Assembly: GCF_040549465.1 (NCBI RefSeq)
Contig: NZ_JBEPTL010000003.1
Location: 124,001 to 188,000 of the forward strand
DNA from: Lacisediminihabitans sp040549465
GTDB lineage: Bacteria > Actinomycetota > Actinomycetes > Actinomycetales > Microbacteriaceae
Direction of reading: 5' to 3'
DNA: 64,000 nt
Shown: in pieces, positions 16,294 through 23,953 of the stretch
How the letters are laid out: every line of letters begins with the position of its first letter
How positions within the stretch are numbered: the stretch's first letter is position 1
Position numbers and translations under genes: made by a program
Notes under the pieces: model-generated
What the model saw: the letters and a program-made list of their open reading frames with translations, nothing else
Databases searched by the model: none
What the model was told of the DNA's origin: nothing

Positions 16294-17726
16294 GCGACCT
16301 CGTCCGCCGCATCCACACCGATGACGACCGATGGCGTCTCGCTGAGCGAGCCGCCGAGTCGAGGTTTGATGGCCAGGAAGATCAGCAGGTAGGTCACCGC
16401 GGCCAGCACGAAACCGACGATCGCGGTGAGGTCGCCAATCGCCGGGGCGGCCTTCACGACCAGCCCGGAATAGAAGGCCTGGTTGGAGAACAGCACGATG
16501 GAGACGACAAGCCCGATGAGGAAGGCGATGATGCCGGCCGCATTCCGATACTTCGCCTGATCGGTGACGATCGACGAGATCTCCGTTCCCCGTCGCAGGT
16601 AGCGGTCGACGAGCACGACGCCGAGCCACGGCGCGATCCAGTAGGCGATCACCAGCAGGAAATTCTCGTAGGTGTGCCCGGCGTCCGGAAGGGCGCTCCA
16701 GGCGATGAAGAAACCGACGACACCGAAGCTGAGCGCGATGATCGCCCTGCGCAGCGCGAAGGGAATCTTGATCCCCGCGGCGAGGAAGGACATGGCTCCC
16801 GAGTAGATGTTGAGCGCGTTGGCGGCGATGGCGCCGACCGCGATCGCCACCAGGGTGAGGTCGCGGATGACGACAGGCATGCTCGCGGTGAAGGAGGTGG
16901 TCGGGTCATCCGGGTTGAATCCGGCGATCGTCGCGGCGGCGGCACCCGCGCCCATGAGTACGACGCAGGAGATGAAGTTGCCGAGGCCGGCAGCCCAGCC
17001 GATCGTGGCCTTGCGTGTCGCGGCCTTCAGGTAGCGGCTGTAATCGGAGGCGTAGGGATTCCATCCGGCGGCATAGCCGAAGGCGGCACCCGCAGCGAGA
17101 GTGAAACCACCGAAGCTAAAGCCTCCGCCCTTGACCTCTCCGCCGATGTTCGCGTGCATGAAGATCGTGACCGTGGCGACGATGAAGATCGCGCCGAGGA
17201 TGTAGCTGGAGTACCGCTCGAAGACCTGCACCAGGTCATGGCCGATGAACGCGACAGCGACCTCGATGACCACGACGATGAGCAGCGACAGCACCGTCGG
17301 CATCCCGGTGAGGGTGGAGAGCGCGAAGGCGCCGCTGACCGAGTTGACGGCGAACCAGCCGAGCCCGGCCATCACCGTGTTCAGCGCGGCCGGAAGGATG
17401 TTGCCGCGATACCCGAAGGCGGTGCGGCTGAGCACCATCTGGGCGAGTCCCTCGCGCGGGCCCCAGGTGGAGAGGATTCCCTGCGTCAGGGCGCCGGCGG
17501 CTGTACCGAGCACGAGTGCGGCCATTGCCTGCCAGAAGCCGAGTCCGAAGAAGGCGACGGCGATCACGCCGACGAAGATGGTGGCGAACTCGAGATTGGG
17601 GGCGGTCCAGGTGGCGAAGAGTTGCCATGGCGAACCGTGTCGTTTATCGGAGGGGATGGCTTCGATGCCACCCGGTTCGATGATCGGCGCCTTGACGGAA
17701 TGGAGGGTGGCGGTTGCATCAGTCAT
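16290..17726 (-). CDS. NCS1-family cytosine/purine permease
   Basis: A 478-residue nucleobase-cation symporter of the NCS1 family with 12 predicted helices. Recognisable parts are WTAPNLEFATIFVGVIAVAF in helix 1, the GPREGLAQMVLSRTAFGYRG loop and WAGLGNFISCVVLMGAGAAA (near helix 6-7). With a cytosine deaminase overlapping its 3' end, cytosine is the likely substrate. The protein would import cytosine for conversion to uracil. A short palindrome lies 69 bp upstream of the start. Confidence 0.92.
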   Translation of the reverse strand: MTDATATLHSVKAPIIEPGGIEAIPSDKRHGSPWQLFATWTAPNLEFATIFVGVIAVAFFGLGFWQAMAALVLGTAAGALTQGILSTWGPREGLAQMVLSRTAFGYRGNILPAALNTVMAGLGWFAVNSVSGAFALSTLTGMPTVLSLLIVVVIEVAVAFIGHDLVQVFERYSSYILGAIFIVATVTIFMHANIGGEVKGGGFSFGGFTLAAGAAFGYAAGWNPYASDYSRYLKAATRKATIGWAAGLGNFISCVVLMGAGAAAATIAGFNPDDPTTSFTASMPVVIRDLTLVAIAVGAIAANALNIYSGAMSFLAAGIKIPFALRRAIIALSFGVVGFFIAWSALPDAGHTYENFLLVIAYWIAPWLGVVLVDRYLRRGTEISSIVTDQAKYRNAAGIIAFLIGLVVSIVLFSNQAFYSGLVVKAAPAIGDLTAIVGFVLAAVTYLLIFLAIKPRLGGSLSETPSVVIGVDAADEVA

Positions 17727-17794
17727 TCCCGAATCCTAGGGATTCGCGGGGTCGGCCACGAACGGGAACGGCAATACTTCACACGGTGTTTACA

Positions 17795-17807
17795 TGACGC
17801 GGCGTCA
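17795..17807. promoter_or_regulatory. Short inverted repeat upstream of the cytosine operon
   Basis: TGACGC and GCGTCA arms flank a single central G. The element overlaps the stop codon of the S4-domain gene and lies 69 bp upstream of the permease start. It could be an operator for a cytosine-responsive regulator or chance; no matching regulator is encoded next to it. Confidence 0.25.
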
Positions 17808-18176
17808 GTGCCCGCGTAGCCTCTCGATGTCGCGCCTGTCGCGTTTGGTCGGTCGGCCTGCGCCGCGATCCCTGACCACGCGCAGGGCGACTTCTTCGCG
17901 CGGCGGCGGAGGAGGCGTGAGGTCCACAAAACACTCCGCGGCGACGGCCGCGCTGACCCGCTTCGTGATGAGGCGTGCCACCCGGAGGGTGCGCTCGGTC
18001 TCGCTGGTGCGCACCCGCACCTCGTCGCCGACGTGCAGCGGCTGGGCGGCTTTGACCCTCTCGCCGTTCACCTGCACGTGACCGGCGCGGCAGGCAGTCG
18101 TCGCCGCAGAACGGGTCTTGGCAACGCGCACGGCCCAGACCCAACTGTCGACACGAACGCTCGATCCGGTATCCAC
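17805..18176 (-). CDS. S4-domain RNA-binding protein (Hsp15/HslR-like)
   Basis: A 123-residue protein with an N-terminal S4 fold: VRVDSWVWAVRVAKTRSAA, then CRAGHVQVNGERVKAAQPLH and VGDEVRVRT. The C-terminal basic tail (RGAGRPTKRDRRDIERLRG) is typical of Hsp15-like proteins, which in E. coli recycle stalled 50S-nascent chain complexes. The length matches the family. It is on the same strand as the cytosine operon but probably a separate unit. Confidence 0.87.
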   Translation of the reverse strand: MDTGSSVRVDSWVWAVRVAKTRSAATTACRAGHVQVNGERVKAAQPLHVGDEVRVRTSETERTLRVARLITKRVSAAVAAECFVDLTPPPPPREEVALRVVRDRGAGRPTKRDRRDIERLRGH

Positions 18177-18194
18177 TTCTCGAGCCTAGGCCGG

Positions 18195-18638
18195 TCAGGC
18201 GTCGGAGAGGGCGCCCTTCCAGGCGACCAGGCCGCGCACGGTGTCGCTTGGATCGTCCGCGAGCCGCTCCATGGCATCGGCCGGTACGAAGAAGTTGAGC
18301 GCGAGAAAGCCGCGCACCCGTTCTGACGCATCGTCGACGAGGGAGCGCAGCACATCGCAGGGGGCAGCCTCATTGCGGGCGACACAGGAGCGAACGCCGT
18401 CGTCGGTGTCCTTCGCCAGAGTCTCGAAGAGATCCTGCGGGGTGTTGTGGCTGCTCGCCACGCTCTCGCGGATTTTGGGATTCCGGTCGGAGGCAAGCAG
18501 CCGAAGACGCCGGATCTTGCTCTCGGTCACCGGGGGAGCGGGATGTTGGGCCGCGACCTCTTCCGGAGTCAGCATGACGGGGCGGTGGTCGCGCATCGCC
18601 TGGCGCTGAGCCGGCGTATTGAATCGGATGCAGGACAT
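18195..18638 (-). CDS. Leucine-rich-repeat-variant (LRV/HEAT-like) protein
   Basis: A 147-residue protein built of at least three tandem repeats of about 24-26 residues, starting LASDRNPKIRESVASS, LAKDTDDGVRSCVARN, LVDDASERVRGFLALN and a last partial copy LADDPSDTVRGLVAWK. This is the alternating helical pattern of LRV or HEAT repeats, used for protein-protein contacts. The N-terminal part contains LTPEEVAAQHPAPPVTE. No signal peptide is present. The partner and function are unknown. The gene is divergent from a secreted protein gene. Confidence 0.72.
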   Translation of the reverse strand: MSCIRFNTPAQRQAMRDHRPVMLTPEEVAAQHPAPPVTESKIRRLRLLASDRNPKIRESVASSHNTPQDLFETLAKDTDDGVRSCVARNEAAPCDVLRSLVDDASERVRGFLALNFFVPADAMERLADDPSDTVRGLVAWKGALSDA

Positions 18639-18796
18639 CCTTCGACGCTACTCTCTCGGTCTCGAGACAGGGAGGAGGCACCCCGGGAGCGTCCTTCTGT
18701 ATGTCGCCCGTAAACTTCGATTTTTTTGATTCGGGGATAGACAGGCCCGTTGTGACATGCCTGCTCTGGGGGCAATCAACCGGTGGGGTGATTGAC

Positions 18797-19702
18797 ATGG
18801 TTGTCGTGGAAATTCATGAGCCTGTCAGTCACGCGCGTTTCCTCCTCGGCGCTCTCGCCGGTGCGGGTTTTGTTGTCGCCGGGATATTCCTCCTTGCCGT
18901 CTCTCCAGCGCATGCGGATGAAGGCGACACGGCGACCGGAGCGGTGTCTTCGTTTCTTTCTGAAGTGACACACCCCGTCTCAAACCTTCTCGACTCTACC
19001 CGTGACGCGGTAAGCGGTCTCACCCAGGGTGTGACGGCGGCTGTTCCTCAGCCCGTCGTAGCCGCAGTCCAACCGGTCGCGACGCCCGTTACACGGGCCG
19101 TTTGCCCTGTAGTGGCCAGCGTTCCTACCCAGCCTGTGGCGCGGCTGCTGCAGCCGGTCACCAGCCTCGTGGATCCCATCGTCAGCAGCATTCCTGTGGT
19201 GAGCGACCTGCTCGGTGCAAATGCCACACAGACACTGACCGATCCCGTGGCCGACCTCGTTGACAACGCGATGCGCTCGATCACATCCGAGCTCGTCACC
19301 GAGCTCCCTGGGGCTGATGCCCCGGCGGGTCCGTCACTCGGTGCTACCGAACCAACGATCCTGCCCCAGGCAACCGCAGACGTCTTTGTCGACCAGGCGA
19401 GTGTCGCAGTCGCTTCGCCATCGTCGATACGCAACTTCGACACGGTTTCTTCGGATTCTTCCGCTCTCACCAGGCCGTTCCGGCCCAATACTCCACACGC
19501 TCCCGACGGGCAGCCAGCTGTAGCGCCGGCTCCCGCTGGCAGCGGCAGTTCTGCGCCCTCCGGCGGCGCGCTCGGAGCGGTGGCATCTGACGCCCAGCAC
19601 GCTTCGCTGTTCCTGCACGCGGCCATGGCGCTGCGTGCCCTCGACTCCGACGATGCGCTTCCGTCATCGCCGATCTTCGATCTCGGTTCAACCCGCGACT
19701 GA
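18797..19702 (+). CDS. Secreted Val/Pro/Ala-rich protein of unknown function
   Basis: A 301-residue protein with a clear signal peptide (LLGALAGAGFVVAGIFLLAV with likely cleavage after AHA). The mature part is low-complexity, with loose repeats of the type PVxxLLxPVTxLVDP between residues 60 and 150, then a Ser/Thr/Pro-rich region. No catalytic motif, LPxTG sorting signal or C-terminal membrane anchor is visible. The ATG at 18797 follows GGTGGGG at good spacing; an upstream extension to 18701 would precede the signal peptide and is unlikely. It is followed by the chaplin-like gene, suggesting a cell-surface pair. Confidence 0.7.
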   Translation: MVVVEIHEPVSHARFLLGALAGAGFVVAGIFLLAVSPAHADEGDTATGAVSSFLSEVTHPVSNLLDSTRDAVSGLTQGVTAAVPQPVVAAVQPVATPVTRAVCPVVASVPTQPVARLLQPVTSLVDPIVSSIPVVSDLLGANATQTLTDPVADLVDNAMRSITSELVTELPGADAPAGPSLGATEPTILPQATADVFVDQASVAVASPSSIRNFDTVSSDSSALTRPFRPNTPHAPDGQPAVAPAPAGSGSSAPSGGALGAVASDAQHASLFLHAAMALRALDSDDALPSSPIFDLGSTRD

Positions 19703-19801
19703 GTGAGTTCGCGCCTGCCTGGATTCCGGGGCAGGACACGCGAACCACGTCTCCCGCTTCGTGGGAGCACGCTCACTCATCCATTTTGGAGTTGAATCAC
19801 A

Positions 19802-20496
19802 ATGAAAAAGCTTGTGAAAAAGCTACTTCTGAGAGGGTTGTACCTGACTCTCGCCGTCGGAGGGCTCACGCTCCTCGCCGCGACCGCGGCCAACGCCGCG
19901 GACAACACGACAACAGGCGATGGCGGCCTGCTTTCCGGAACGCAGGCCGTCCTCGGTCTGAACATTCCGCTCGACCTGTCGGGTAACGCGATCTCCCTGC
20001 TCGGGAATTCCGCCTCGTCGAACTCGACGACCGCCCGGCTGCGGCTGCCGCTCCGGTGGGTACGACGTCCGGACAGGACGGCGCAGCATCCGGCACCCAG
20101 GCGCTGGTCAATGTGGCCGTCCCGATCGATCTCTCCGGTAACGCGATCAGCGTTCTCGGCGACTCGAATTCTTCGGATTCGACCACTGCCGCCGCTCCTG
20201 CGGTAGCACCCGCACCGGCCGCCGCGGCCCCTGCAACGACGAATGGCGGCGACTCGCTACTCGGCGGAACACAGGGACTCATCGGTCTCGACATCCCAGT
20301 GACCGTCGGAGGCACCGCCATCTCGGTACTCGGCGAATCGAGCAGCTCAGGCTCGACGAGCAACCAGGGATCGACGGATGCCGCCACCCCAGCCGACTTC
20401 ACCAACGCCTCGACCACGGGTGACGACGGAATCCTCGGCGGCACACAGATCGCTCCGGATGATGATGGCTCGGCAGAGGCCTGCCCGAAAAGTTAG
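19802..20496 (+). pseudogene. Chaplin-like secreted repeat protein, interrupted by a one-base frameshift
   Basis: The gene starts with a signal peptide (MKKLVKKLLLRGLYLTLAVG, cleavage near ANA) and encodes about three copies of a 60-residue unit: GGLLSGTQAVLGLNIPLDL then SGNAISLLGNS, followed by an Ala/Pro linker. The first copy is in the frame of the start codon. Later copies (SGTQALVNVAVPIDLSGNAI, then GGTQGLIGLDIPVTVGG) are in another frame. Restoring one C in the C-run at 20034-20036 makes the reading continuous (STTAPAAAAPVGTTSG). The units resemble chaplins, hydrophobic surface proteins of actinobacteria, but the classification is tentative. The two stop codons with the next gene overlap. 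Confidence 0.75.
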
Positions 20497-21317
20497 GCGA
20501 CGGCCGACTCTGCGGTTTCGTGGCCCGGCACCCACGGCACGATCGGCGAGGTGCGCTTCTGATAAGACGCGTACTCCGGGTACTTCTTGAGAGTGATGCT
20601 CTCGGTGAAGATCGTCGAGCCGATGAAGAGGCCGGTGAGCAGCAGCGGGCCGAGCACCGTCCACTGTAGAACCGAGCCCGCAGCTGAGGTGCCGAAGAAG
20701 AACAGCACCCACCATTGCGCCTGCTCGAAGAAGAAGTTGGGATGGCGCGAGAACCTGAACAGCCCCGACTGCAGGAAGCGCGGGCTCGGCTCGCGGCCCG
20801 CCGCTACCTCCGCACGCTTCCAGCCGTGGAAGTTCCACTGCTGCTGGTCGGCCACCGTCTCGCCGGCCAGGAAGGCTAGGAAGATCAGTGTGAGGACCAG
20901 GTCCAGGATGTCGAACGGGCGCGCCCGGTTGGTATAGGCGGTCTGCGCAGGCAGGGTGATGAGAAGAAGGATGGCGTTCTGGTAGAGCACTATGAAGAAC
21001 AGGTTGAACAGCTGGAACTGCCACGGCTTCATCCGTGCCCTGAGGATCGGCCAGCGGTAGTCCTCAACCCCGTTGTAGCCGCCCTTGCGGGCAAAGTTGA
21101 AGGTCAGCCGCGCACCCCAGAGGGTGACGAGGATCGCCATGACGTCCAACCGGGCATCCGCGAGGTCCGCGAAGAGCGCAAAAATCCAGACATAGATCAC
21201 GGGCACGATCGACCAGATACGGTCAACCCATGAGGTGTCTCTGGTGATGAGCGAGGCGATCCAGGCGAAGACGCAAAACAGGCCCGCGAGAATCAGCACG
21301 ACGATAACGGGAGTCAT
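20493..21317 (-). CDS. DUF1295 / steroid 5-alpha-reductase-like membrane protein
   Basis: A 274-residue integral membrane protein of the DUF1295 group, related to isoprenylcysteine methyltransferases and steroid reductases. Family blocks are the N-terminal SWVDRIWSIVPVIYVWIFA, then TLWGARLTFNFARKGGYNG and near the C-terminus LFRFSRHPNFFFEQAQWW, which is the cofactor-binding region. About six membrane helices are predicted. The substrate is unknown. It is convergent with the surface protein gene and divergent from the phospholipid synthase gene. Confidence 0.85.
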   Translation of the reverse strand: MTPVIVVLILAGLFCVFAWIASLITRDTSWVDRIWSIVPVIYVWIFALFADLADARLDVMAILVTLWGARLTFNFARKGGYNGVEDYRWPILRARMKPWQFQLFNLFFIVLYQNAILLLITLPAQTAYTNRARPFDILDLVLTLIFLAFLAGETVADQQQWNFHGWKRAEVAAGREPSPRFLQSGLFRFSRHPNFFFEQAQWWVLFFFGTSAAGSVLQWTVLGPLLLTGLFIGSTIFTESITLKKYPEYASYQKRTSPIVPWVPGHETAESAVA

Positions 21318-21356
21318 CGTCGAATCTTATCGCCGCCCTTCCCCTCGATAGACTCG

Positions 21357-21980
21357 GTGACTGTGGAGTCTCAACAGCAGAACCAGGTGAGTTCGAGAAT
21401 CCTCACGATCCCGAACGGACTCAGCTTCATCAGGCTGCTGCTCGTTCCTGTCTTCCTCGATCTGATCATCATCGGGCAGGACGGGTTGGCACTGCTCGTA
21501 CTCGTTATTTCAAGCGTGACGGACTACCTGGACGGCATGATCGCCCGCGGCCTCAACCAGGTGTCCCGGCTCGGTCAATTGCTCGACCCGGCTGCGGACC
21601 GGCTGTTCATCTTCGCCGCACTCGTCGGTCTCGCCATCCGTGAGGTCATCCCGTGGTGGCTCTTCGTGGTGATCGTCGGTCGCGATGTGATGCTTATCGT
21701 GCTCGGCATCGTGCTCGCCAATCACGGATACGGTCCACTACCCGTGCACCATCTCGGCAAGGTCGCGACTTTCAGCCTCTTCTATGCCCTTCCCATCCTG
21801 ATGATCGGCCAGGCCTTCCCCGGCGCTGTCTGGTTGACATCGCCGATCGGCTGGGCTTTCGCGCTCTGGGGAGCCTTCCTCTACTGGTGGGCCGGAATCA
21901 TCTACCTGCTCGAAACTGTGAGGGTGGTCACAATTCCGCGGGTGGATGCGGCCGCCGAATCAGATACGCTTGGGCGCTAA
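21357..21980 (+). CDS. CDP-alcohol phosphatidyltransferase
   Basis: A 207-residue membrane enzyme with the CDP-alcohol motif DG-x2-AR-x8-G-x3-D-x3-D visible in DYLDGMIARGLNQVSRLGQL followed by LDPAADR. Such enzymes join a CDP-diacylglycerol to glycerol phosphate, phosphatidylglycerol or inositol phosphate; a PgsA- or cardiolipin-synthase-like role is likely. Its place upstream of garA matches the pgsA2 neighbourhood in mycobacteria. The start is GTG at 21357. Several helices follow the motif. Confidence 0.87.
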   Translation: MTVESQQQNQVSSRILTIPNGLSFIRLLLVPVFLDLIIIGQDGLALLVLVISSVTDYLDGMIARGLNQVSRLGQLLDPAADRLFIFAALVGLAIREVIPWWLFVVIVGRDVMLIVLGIVLANHGYGPLPVHHLGKVATFSLFYALPILMIGQAFPGAVWLTSPIGWAFALWGAFLYWWAGIIYLLETVRVVTIPRVDAAAESDTLGR

Positions 21981-22004
21981 GCAAAAGCAAGGGAGGTGTG
22001 CGCC

Positions 22005-22481
22005 ATGACCGATTCAGATGAGAATGACCAGGACGCGAAGAATCCTCCTCGCGAGGACGACACGACTCTCCACCTGAGCGCAGAATTCGAGGCACAACTC
22101 GCCGCGCTCGAGGGCGAAGTGTCACCGGAAGAGCAGCAGGCGATCGCCGCGCTACCCTCCGGTTCAGCGCTGTTAGTCGTTCGACGGGGGCCGAACATGG
22201 GTGCACGATTCTTGTTGGATGCGGATGTGACGGCGGCTGGTCGGCATCCGGATGCCGATATCTTTCTCGATGACGTGACGGTCTCGCGTCGCCACAGCCA
22301 GTTTCTGCGCCACGGCACCGCGTTTGAGATCAGGGACCTCGGCTCCCTCAACGGTACTTATTTCGATGGCGTGCGCATCGACACTGCGCTCCTGAGCGAT
22401 GGGGCCGAGGTGCAGGTCGGCAAGTTCCGACTCACCTTTTACGCGTCCCGAGTAGATCTCGCGCACCGAGCGAGCAAGTAG
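22005..22481 (+). CDS. garA: FHA-domain protein GarA/OdhI
   Basis: A 158-residue protein with a C-terminal forkhead-associated domain. The phosphothreonine-binding residues are in AAGRHPDADIFLDDVTVSRR followed by HSQFLRHG and DLGSLNGTYFDGVRID. GarA/OdhI binds and inhibits 2-oxoglutarate dehydrogenase unless phosphorylated by PknB or PknG on an N-terminal ETTS motif. Here the N-terminal segment has DDTTLHLS, so one TT pair is present but the flanking residues differ. The ATG at 22005 follows GGGAGG; the GTG at 21996 touches that site and is rejected. ftsR overlaps its stop. Confidence 0.88.
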   Translation: MTDSDENDQDAKNPPREDDTTLHLSAEFEAQLAALEGEVSPEEQQAIAALPSGSALLVVRRGPNMGARFLLDADVTAAGRHPDADIFLDDVTVSRRHSQFLRHGTAFEIRDLGSLNGTYFDGVRIDTALLSDGAEVQVGKFRLTFYASRVDLAHRASK

Positions 22482-23182
22482 TGGCACGGTCCGCCGCCCA
22501 GGCCAGAGTGCCTGGGGCCACGAACCTACTCAGTATCGGACAGGTGCTCGCCAGACTCACCGCCGAATTTCCGGATCTCACCCCGTCGAAGCTGCGGTTT
22601 CTCGAGGAACGCCAGCTGATCTGCCCGGCGCGCACCGAGTCCGGCTACCGCAAATTCTCGTCGACCGATCTTGACCGCCTTCGTTTCGTCCTCACAATGC
22701 AGCGCGATCACTACCTGCCGCTCAAGGTGATTCGCGGATATCTCGACGACATCGACGCGGGACGGCCTCCGGCACTCCCTGGCGGCTCCACCTTCGCCTC
22801 GCCGTCGATTCTCTCCAGCGAGCGTCGCCTGCACCGGGACGAACTGATCCGTGAGTCGGGCGCTACGCCGCAGCTGTTGAACGACGCGGTCTCCTCTTCT
22901 CTCATCGCCGCAGCCGACCTGTACGGTGAGGAGGCCCTCGCGGTGCTCCGTTCGCTCGTCGAACTCCAGCGCTCCGGTATCGAACCGCGACACCTTCGCG
23001 GCTTTCGGGCAGCTGCCGAACGCGAGCTCGGTCTCATCGAAAGCGCCCTCATTCCGGTGTCGCGCCGAAAAGACGCGTCGAGCAGGGCGAAGGCGGCGGA
23101 ACTCGCGCGCGAGATCGCCGGACAACTGGAGATCGTGCGCGGCAGCCTGATTCGCTCTGCGCTCTCGAGGCTCGACACGTAA
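22481..23182 (+). CDS. ftsR: MerR-family regulator FtsR (Rv1828-like)
   Basis: A 233-residue MerR-type protein with an N-terminal winged helix (LSIGQVLARLTAEFPDLTPS) leading into KLRFLEERQLICPARTESGY and the second half LRFVLTMQRDHYLPLKVIR. The order garA-ftsR is conserved from Corynebacterium and Mycobacterium, where FtsR (Cg1631 in C. glutamicum) activates ftsZ. The gene starts with GTG at the last base of the garA stop, so coupling is expected. ftsZ in this window (56,811) is a plausible target. Confidence 0.85.
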   Translation: MARSAAQARVPGATNLLSIGQVLARLTAEFPDLTPSKLRFLEERQLICPARTESGYRKFSSTDLDRLRFVLTMQRDHYLPLKVIRGYLDDIDAGRPPALPGGSTFASPSILSSERRLHRDELIRESGATPQLLNDAVSSSLIAAADLYGEEALAVLRSLVELQRSGIEPRHLRGFRAAAERELGLIESALIPVSRRKDASSRAKAAELAREIAGQLEIVRGSLIRSALSRLDT

Positions 23183-23304
23183 GCTGGATGTTCCAGACAG
23201 GGTCGTCTCGGGAAGCAATCTCACCGACACGCCGGGGCAGTAGGAGAGCAAAGACGACGTTCAGGGCACACCGCTCGGTAACGTGGTCCACGACAGAAGT
23301 ATCA

Positions 23305-23330
23305 ACCACTCCTTGAACGTTGGAAGTGGT
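23305..23330. promoter_or_regulatory. Inverted repeat upstream of the second merR gene
   Basis: ACCACT at 23305-23310 and AGTGGT at 23325-23330 are perfect arms separated by 14 bp, 22 bp upstream of the ATG at 23353. Spacing and position suit an autoregulatory MerR operator, but no matching promoter hexamers could be assigned with confidence. Confidence 0.4.
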
Positions 23331-23352
23331 CGACGAGGTGGAAGGCAGTCAG

Positions 23353-23901
23353 ATGAGCGAACTCAGTACCCGTAGCGAGGATTCTCGTTACGACCTCGGT
23401 TTGCTCTTCACCGACGGCCTCCCCGATCTCGATGACGCTGCCGGATATCGCGGCGCGATCGCTGCTCGGGCGGCAGGCATCAGCTACCGCCAGCTGGACT
23501 ACTGGGCACGTACGGAACTCGTGGAGCCGACGGTGCGTGGTGCTGCCGGTTCCGGTTCCCAGAGGTTGTACGGGTTTCGCGACATCCTCGTTCTCAAACT
23601 CGTCAAGCGCCTGCTCGATACCGGAATTTCGCTGCAGCAGATCCGTACCGCGGTCAACCAGCTCCGCGAAGCCGGCGTGAGCGACCTGGCCCAGACCACT
23701 CTCATGAGCGACGGCGCCAGCGTCTACCTCTGCACCTCCAACGACGAGGTCATCGATCTCGTCAGCCGCGGCCAGGGTGTCTTCGGTATCGCCGTGGGCA
23801 AGGTGCTCCGCGAGGTGGAGACCAGCCTCGTGGAACTCGACTCAGAGCGTCCGGATGCCGCTGACGAGTTGGCGGCCCGTCGCGCCTCGAAGGCTTCCTG
23901 A
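23353..23901 (+). CDS. MerR-family transcriptional regulator (Rv1830-like)
   Basis: A 182-residue MerR-type regulator. The DNA-binding part is RAAGISYRQLDYWARTELVE then PTVRGAAGSGSQRLYGFRDI, and the dimerisation helix LVKRLLDTGISLQQIRTAVN. Rv1830 and its relatives sit close to garA and Rv1828 in actinobacteria; here the DUF151 gene normally between the two merR genes is absent. The ATG at 23353 has GGAAGG upstream; the longer frame from 23320 is unlikely. Targets are unknown. Confidence 0.85.
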   Translation: MSELSTRSEDSRYDLGLLFTDGLPDLDDAAGYRGAIAARAAGISYRQLDYWARTELVEPTVRGAAGSGSQRLYGFRDILVLKLVKRLLDTGISLQQIRTAVNQLREAGVSDLAQTTLMSDGASVYLCTSNDEVIDLVSRGQGVFGIAVGKVLREVETSLVELDSERPDAADELAARRASKAS

Positions 23902-23953
23902 CCTCAACCGTGTCGTCGTTACGATGAACGCTGTTTCGGGGCGGTAGCTTCGA

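Noticed and set aside
16275..17819. A 514-codon open frame on the plus strand
   Set aside because: Antisense to the NCS1 permease; composition is charged low-complexity, typical of a shadow frame.
19080..19200. PV-rich repeats considered as a CRISPR-like or tandem DNA repeat
   Set aside because: The repetition is at the protein level and imperfect; no exact DNA repeats with constant spacing exist. No CRISPR array was seen anywhere.
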